Source: JANJTY01 sp038257155 (GTDB lineage: Bacteria; Pseudomonadota; Gammaproteobacteria; Xanthomonadales; Xanthomonadaceae). Taken from it: 64,000 nucleotides of DNA. The stretch is from assembly GCA_038257155.1 (NCBI GenBank), contig JBBSJP010000006.1, positions 1 to 64,000 of the forward strand, read 5' to 3'. Both the position numbers and the translations under genes were made by a program. The stretch's first letter is position 1. Each line of letters starts with the position of its first letter. The notes below the pieces were generated by a model that searched no databases, was not told where the DNA came from, and saw only the letters and a list, made by a program, of their open reading frames with translations. Below are positions 60,306 through 64,000 of the stretch, one piece after another.

Positions 60306-61148
60306 TCAGGAACGAGCGTGGCGCGAGTCGGAAGTCTCAATCCGGGTTTCAGGAGTTCGGAATGGCTGAACCAGCAGTGCCCGCAGGGACTGATCACGCG
60401 CATCGCGAAATGCCTCGATGCCGATCGGCATGGTCCGCTCATCTTCGGCGGGTTCGATCGTATAGCTGCGGAACAGCCGATCCCAGATAGACAGGTGGAA
60501 GCCGTAGTTGCTGTCGGTTTCGATGCGTCGAACCGAGTGATGGATGCGGTGCATCGAGGGCGTGACGAACACCCAGCGTAGCGCGGTATCCAGGCGCTTG
60601 GGCAGGGCAATGTCGGTGTGGGTGAACAGCGAGCCCAGCGACAGCAACAGTTCGAACACCAGCACCGCCAATGGGTGGGCGCCGAGCAGGGCGATCAGGC
60701 CAAGCTTGATTCCCATCGAGACGGCGATCTCGAACGGGTGGAAGCGAACTCCCGTGCTGAGGTCGAAACCGAGATCGCTGTGGTGCACGCGATGCAGGCG
60801 CCAGAGCAGCGGTATGGCGTGCATCAGGCGGTGTTGCCAGTAGATAGCCAGATCGAGCAACAGCACGGACGCGGGCGCGGCAATCCAGAGCGGCACATTG
60901 ATGACATTGAACAGCCCCACCTCGCGCGCCTGCATGTCCAGTGCGAAGGCCACTGCCAGCACTGGAAATGCCAGGCGCATCAGTGCTGTATCAATGAGTA
61001 CCAGGCCGATGTTGCGGGCCTGGCGCGTACCAGGTCGCGCATCGCCGCGTGCCGGCCAGCGCCATTGGGCCAGACCCAGCAGCACGATGGCGCCGATGAA
61101 GGCGGCTAGTCGCAAGGGAGCTTCGATGGCAAGCAGGTCGCCGGTCAT
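60306..61148 (-). CDS. Sterol desaturase / fatty acid hydroxylase family membrane enzyme
   Basis: The 280-residue polytopic membrane protein has the di-iron histidine motifs HRLMH, HRVHHSD and HRIHHS plus the first-motif neighbour DLAIYWQ, so it should be an active oxygenase on a lipid. It lies between arsS and the first glycosyltransferase, overlapping the latter by four bases (ATGA), and 29 bases from arsS. This tight placement suggests that the hydroxylase acts in the same pathway or on a lipid linked to it. Substrate is unknown. Confidence 0.9.
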   Translation of the reverse strand: MTGDLLAIEAPLRLAAFIGAIVLLGLAQWRWPARGDARPGTRQARNIGLVLIDTALMRLAFPVLAVAFALDMQAREVGLFNVINVPLWIAAPASVLLLDLAIYWQHRLMHAIPLLWRLHRVHHSDLGFDLSTGVRFHPFEIAVSMGIKLGLIALLGAHPLAVLVFELLLSLGSLFTHTDIALPKRLDTALRWVFVTPSMHRIHHSVRRIETDSNYGFHLSIWDRLFRSYTIEPAEDERTMPIGIEAFRDARDQSLRALLVQPFRTPETRIETSDSRHARS

Positions 61149-61837
61149 TGCCACTCTATGAGGTTGGACTGCATCCAGTGCAAGAGCTCCGATTGTGCCG
61201 GAACGAGTGTTTTCATTGCGTTCAACTGGGTGCTGACCGGTCTCAGGTCGATTTCGGTATCAACATCGGTGAGCTGGCGCAGTTCCAGCCACGCGCCATT
61301 CCCCTGCATGGCCTGTTGAAATTCCCGGGCGGTGTCCGGCGCGCTGTACTGCGGACTCAGCCAGGCCTGCTCAGGTAGCAAGCGGTTGCCGCCGAACAGC
61401 CAGAAGCCACCGTCGCTGGCTGGCCCCAGGCAGAGTCGCGGCTCGCTTGCATCCAGCCAGGCGCATGCGGCTTGCAGGTCTGTACTGCTGATCTGCGGCG
61501 AGTCGGCACCAATCAGGATTGCAAAGCGGTGGCGGGATAGCAGGCTCGCGTATACCTGGGCCATGCGCTGGCCAAGGCTGCCTTGGCCTTGAGGAACGGT
61601 CAGGTTGAGTGGTGCCGCATCGTGCAGCTGCCGCCAGAACGACTGTGCATTGCTGCATTCCTCGGCCACCGCGAAACTCACCTCGACGCCTTCCACTGAC
61701 GCAGCTACGTCCCTGACGGCGCGCGCTGCGAGCAGGTACCAGGCCTCCGCCGCTTCGCGTCCAATGCCTGCCGCAAGGCGCGTCTTGAGCGACGACAAGC
61801 CCGGCGTCTTGACGAAGATCGCCAGTCCACCGCTCAT
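61145..61837 (-). CDS. TIGR04282-type (DUF2064) arsenosugar cluster transferase
   Basis: The 230-residue product has the family opening LAIFVKTPGLSSLKTRLAAGIG, then ILIGADSPQISS and GPASDGGFWLFG. This nucleotide-sugar transferase-like family (rSAM-associated transferase 1) is found next to ArsS. The predicted fold is a GT-A type; the exact reaction is not established to my knowledge. It overlaps the next transferase gene and the hydroxylase by four bases each. Confidence 0.9.
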   Translation of the reverse strand: MSGGLAIFVKTPGLSSLKTRLAAGIGREAAEAWYLLAARAVRDVAASVEGVEVSFAVAEECSNAQSFWRQLHDAAPLNLTVPQGQGSLGQRMAQVYASLLSRHRFAILIGADSPQISSTDLQAACAWLDASEPRLCLGPASDGGFWLFGGNRLLPEQAWLSPQYSAPDTAREFQQAMQGNGAWLELRQLTDVDTEIDLRPVSTQLNAMKTLVPAQSELLHWMQSNLIEWQ

Positions 61838-62514
61838 GCATCACGCCGGATGCGGGAGAACACGCGCGCCTGTCCTGCGGTCAGTCGCAAGTGCAGCAGG
61901 GTAGTGTGCAGCCAGCCACGCTCGGCGTATTTGCGGGCGCTGGTGAAGATCGGTGCGCGCAGCGGACGCAAAGCCAGACCGGCCTTTCGCGCGGTCCAGA
62001 CCAGAGCATGATCCTCACCACAGTCCAGTCTTTCATCGAATCCGCCGAGGCGTTCGAACCATTCGCGCGGCAGTAACAGGCCCTGATCTCCGAAAGGCAT
62101 GCCCAGCCAGCGGCTGCGGATCCAGGCTCCGGCTTCGTTGAGGCGCATCAGGGCCGGGCCATCGGCGCTGAAGCGCAGGTCGAAATAGCGCAGGGCATCG
62201 CCCTCGTTCAAAGCCTCACGTAGCCGCGCGATCGAGTCAGGCGGGAGGTGCGAATCGGCATGCAGAAAGCAGAGCCAGTCACCGCGCGCCGCCGCCGCAC
62301 CTGCATTCAGTTGGCGAGCGCGACCGGCGGCGCCGGAGATGTGCCGGATGCGCTTGCCGCCTGAGGTGGATGCATTGCCGTGCACGCAGGAAAGGATGAT
62401 TTCGCAGGCTGAATCCAGTTTGCCGAGATCCTCGATCAGGCAGGCACCGGCGCTTTCGCCCGGTCCAATCGGCACCACGACGCAAAGCCTTGGGCGTTTG
62501 TTTTCGGTCAACAT
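61834..62514 (-). CDS. TIGR04283-type GT2 arsenosugar cluster glycosyltransferase
   Basis: The 226-residue product is a GT2 glycosyltransferase: RLCVVVPIGPG start, GRARQLNAGAAAARGDWLCFLHADSHLP with the DxD-like HAD, and FGDQGLLLPREWFERLGGFDE. It is the usual first gene of the ArsS-associated set (rSAM-associated transferase 2). The ATG at 62514 is preferred; a GTG at 62529 is possible. No clear ribosome site is visible. It is divergent from the SPFH gene. Confidence 0.88.
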   Translation of the reverse strand: MLTENKRPRLCVVVPIGPGESAGACLIEDLGKLDSACEIILSCVHGNASTSGGKRIRHISGAAGRARQLNAGAAAARGDWLCFLHADSHLPPDSIARLREALNEGDALRYFDLRFSADGPALMRLNEAGAWIRSRWLGMPFGDQGLLLPREWFERLGGFDERLDCGEDHALVWTARKAGLALRPLRAPIFTSARKYAERGWLHTTLLHLRLTAGQARVFSRIRRDA

Positions 62515-62650
62515 TGTGATGGCGTGCACATCTCGCAGCAGTTTGCTGCTTCCTGATCCTGATTGTCAGAATTTGTGTCGGCCATCCCGGTTTCCAGGTG
62601 CCGGGCGGAGCAACCTCTGCTGTAACCGTTGCCTCGAATCGAATTCAGCC

Positions 62651-63106
62651 ATGTACCTGCTGCTCCTGGCCCCGCTCGCACTTGTCGCCTTCCTGGCGCT
62701 GGTCTCGCTGCGCCGCGTTCCACAGGATCAGGCCTACACCGTGCATCGCTTTGGAAGGTACTCACGTAGTCTTGGTCCTGGTTTCCACATGGTCATTCCG
62801 GTTGTTGAAAGGATCGGGCACCGGGTGGAGTTGATCGGACACCGAGTGCAGTTGCACGCGGAGCGCGGTGCAGTTCAGCGAGACGCAGCGGTGTTCTACC
62901 AGATCCTGCAACCCGAGCGTACCGGTGCCTGTCTGGATGCGGTTGACGACTACGTAAAGCAGGAAGCCGATGCAGTGTTCGCCGAAGTAGTGACAGGCGA
63001 GCCCGACTCAGGCATCGGGTTTGTCGAACGACTTCAGGTCGAATTGAACCGCCGTTTATCGCCGCAGGGCTTGCGTGTAACGCGCTGTCGCCTGCAGGCA
63101 GCTTAG
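62651..63106 (+). CDS. Mini-SPFH (stomatin/prohibitin-like) membrane protein
   Basis: The 151-residue product has an N-terminal membrane helix (LLLLAPLALVAFLALVSL) and the start of an SPFH domain: RRVPQDQAYTVHRFGRYSRSLGPGFHMVIPVVERIGHRVELI. It then runs to LNRRLSPQGLRVTRCRLQAA, as stomatins do, but stops there. Family members normally exceed 250 residues with a C-terminal oligomerising coiled coil, which is missing. No frameshift is evident in the following bases, so it is a compact form or a stable truncation. Confidence 0.75.
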   Translation: MYLLLLAPLALVAFLALVSLRRVPQDQAYTVHRFGRYSRSLGPGFHMVIPVVERIGHRVELIGHRVQLHAERGAVQRDAAVFYQILQPERTGACLDAVDDYVKQEADAVFAEVVTGEPDSGIGFVERLQVELNRRLSPQGLRVTRCRLQAA

Positions 63107-63468
63107 AAGCCTGAGCGCTTCCCGTTCGACGCCGAGGGGTTTCTGGACACGTGTGCTCAAGCCACCGGCTCAGCGAGCCGAGTCGTGCAGAGAGCTGATC
63201 CCGTGCCGTCGCTGGTGTGTCACCGGGTGTACCCTAGCGATGAGTCCACAGACCCATCAAACCGTGGTCGTGACCAGCCGCAGTCCAGGAGCTAGAGCAC
63301 TGCGGCTACCCTGCATCGTTTCTTGCGGTCGAAATGGAGTCGGTATTGCCAGGGACCAGGATGTCAGTTGGATGAGCCGGAAGCGCCCGCGGAAATGCGA
63401 GCCAGCAGGGAAGGCTGATCGCCGTGCGGACTGTATGGTGCCTGCTTGGCACGCCTGATTCCGATCAC
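63107..63468. other. Intergenic region with small hairpins
   Basis: This 362-base gap has no convincing gene. It has a small stem CGGCTC/GAGCCG after the SPFH gene (around 63172-63186) and GTGCC/GGCAC (around 63438-63452) before the next gene. A 101-residue frame inside it lacks a ribosome site and coding character. Confidence 0.4.
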
Positions 63469-64000
63469 ATGAGCGAGCCTGCCGGCATTCTGATCGTCGA
63501 CGCCAATGCGGCGCGGCTGCACATCATGCAAAGCGTGCTGCACGGCGCAGGACATATCGTGCGTACTGCGGCCAGCGGCGGCTTGGCGCTGACCATGGTC
63601 CGAGAGTGTGGACCATGGCTGGTGCTGCTCAGTCCCACCTTGCCGGATATGTCGGGCGAGCAGCTGATCACGGCAATCCACGCAGACCGTGGTGATGCGA
63701 TTTCGGTGCTGTTGCTGGGCTCCTCGCAGACGTCGCCTGAACAGTTGGAGGCGGCCATGCAAGCTGGCGCTGAAGACTGCATCCATCACCCCGTCACTGA
63801 TTCCGAGCTCTTGATGCGCGTAGGGCTGCATTGTCGTCAGCGTGAGCTGAGTGAACGATTGCACGAGTGCGAGACGCGTTTCCATTCCCTTGCCGAAGGT
63901 CTGCTGGATGCAGTGCTGCTGCTGGACTCCGGTGGACAGGTTCTGTTCGCCAACGCGGTAGCGCAGTCCCTGCTGCAAAAAGACTTGCCGAGCCTGCAGC
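63469..64000 (+). CDS. Degenerate receiver plus PAS protein, 3' end outside window
   Basis: The first 177 residues are visible. Residues 1-125 have a CheY-like receiver pattern (ILIVDANAARLHIM, LVLLSPTLPDMSG, VLLLGSS, AGAEDCIHHPV). The phospho-acceptor Asp is Ser55, the second acidic-pocket residue is Ala12 and the switch Lys is His, so it should not be phosphorylated in the normal way. From about 140 a PAS domain begins (RFHSLAEGLLDAVLLLDSGGQVLFANAVAQSLL). The rest, perhaps a kinase or GGDEF/EAL output, lies beyond the window. The ATG at 63469 has no strong ribosome site. Confidence 0.82.
   Translation, partial: MSEPAGILIVDANAARLHIMQSVLHGAGHIVRTAASGGLALTMVRECGPWLVLLSPTLPDMSGEQLITAIHADRGDAISVLLLGSSQTSPEQLEAAMQAGAEDCIHHPVTDSELLMRVGLHCRQRELSERLHECETRFHSLAEGLLDAVLLLDSGGQVLFANAVAQSLLQKDLPSLQ

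Noticed and set aside
63153..63458. 101-residue frame between SPFH and receiver genes
   Set aside because: No ribosome site, odd composition rich in Arg, Ser and Cys, and no overlap or coupling with neighbours.

Overview
ORGANISM. The window is high-GC DNA (roughly 65 percent by eye) from a Gram-negative gammaproteobacterium, most likely order Xanthomonadales (Lysobacterales), near Rhodanobacteraceae/Dokdonella. The inference rests on the block yceD-rpmF-fabH-fabD-fabG-acpP-fabF-pabB-pabC-mltG-tmk-holB-pilZ, the mnmA-hflD and clpS-clpA pairs, and several secreted proteins ending in an (I/L)F-x-D-(G/S)-F-(D/E) tail, which I associate with this order. No plasmid or phage backbone, rRNA, tRNA or CRISPR array was seen. 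LAYOUT. 1-2.1 kb: 3' part of a collagen-like secreted protein with nested DNA repeats. 2.2-4.4 kb (minus): Nudix hydrolase, mnmA, hflD. 4.5-9.0 kb: clpS, clpA and a secreted protein of unknown function. 9.1-13.1 kb: infA, aat, a DUF482 acyltransferase-like gene, rlmB, an FmdB-type zinc ribbon and RNase T. 13.4-19.9 kb (plus): L,D-transpeptidase and M23 peptidase, a DUF1456 protein, then a tightly overlapped operon of a 63-residue ORF, an M50B-like membrane protease, a double-GIDE/LemA fusion and an unknown protein. 19.9-24.4 kb (minus): moxR, DUF58, transglutaminase (tgpA) and slp. 24.5-26.9 kb: a GT-C glycosyltransferase and a small membrane/coiled-coil protein. 27.0-38.4 kb (plus): the fatty-acid and folate housekeeping block, without plsX and with a kinase-like gene between fabH and fabD. 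38.5-42.2 kb: an unknown protein, a MITE-like inverted repeat, a penicillin-acylase homologue and an intergenic hairpin cluster. 42.3-46.3 kb: a BaeSR-like two-component system, a four-EF-hand protein and a di-haem peroxidase. 46.4-51.5 kb: tpm and parC (minus), then an M61-like peptidase whose 3' end runs into a repeat. 51.9-55.5 kb: a 913-residue secreted protein with beta-roll-type repeats and a C-terminal S74 intramolecular chaperone, coupled to a small tail-bearing secreted protein. 55.7-59.0 kb: SRPBCC/ArsR pair and a serine hydrolase-TPR fusion flanked by two related short repeats. 59.3-62.5 kb (minus): arsenosugar-type cluster (two glycosyltransferases and radical-SAM ArsS) with a fatty-acid-hydroxylase-family membrane enzyme embedded in it. 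62.6-64 kb: a mini-SPFH protein and a truncated gene for a degenerate receiver plus PAS protein. HOW THE GENES WORK TOGETHER. Most of the window is core metabolism: type II fatty-acid synthesis, p-aminobenzoate, thymidylate, DNA polymerase clamp loader, translation and proteolysis (ClpS, ClpA, Aat and IF-1 lie together; Aat and ClpS both serve the N-end rule). The most interesting candidates for new biology are the M50B/double-GIDE-LemA operon, the arsenosugar cluster with an embedded hydroxylase (possibly arsenolipid synthesis), the recurring acidic-aromatic C-terminal tail on three secreted proteins, and the coupled S74 chaperone/tail-protein locus.
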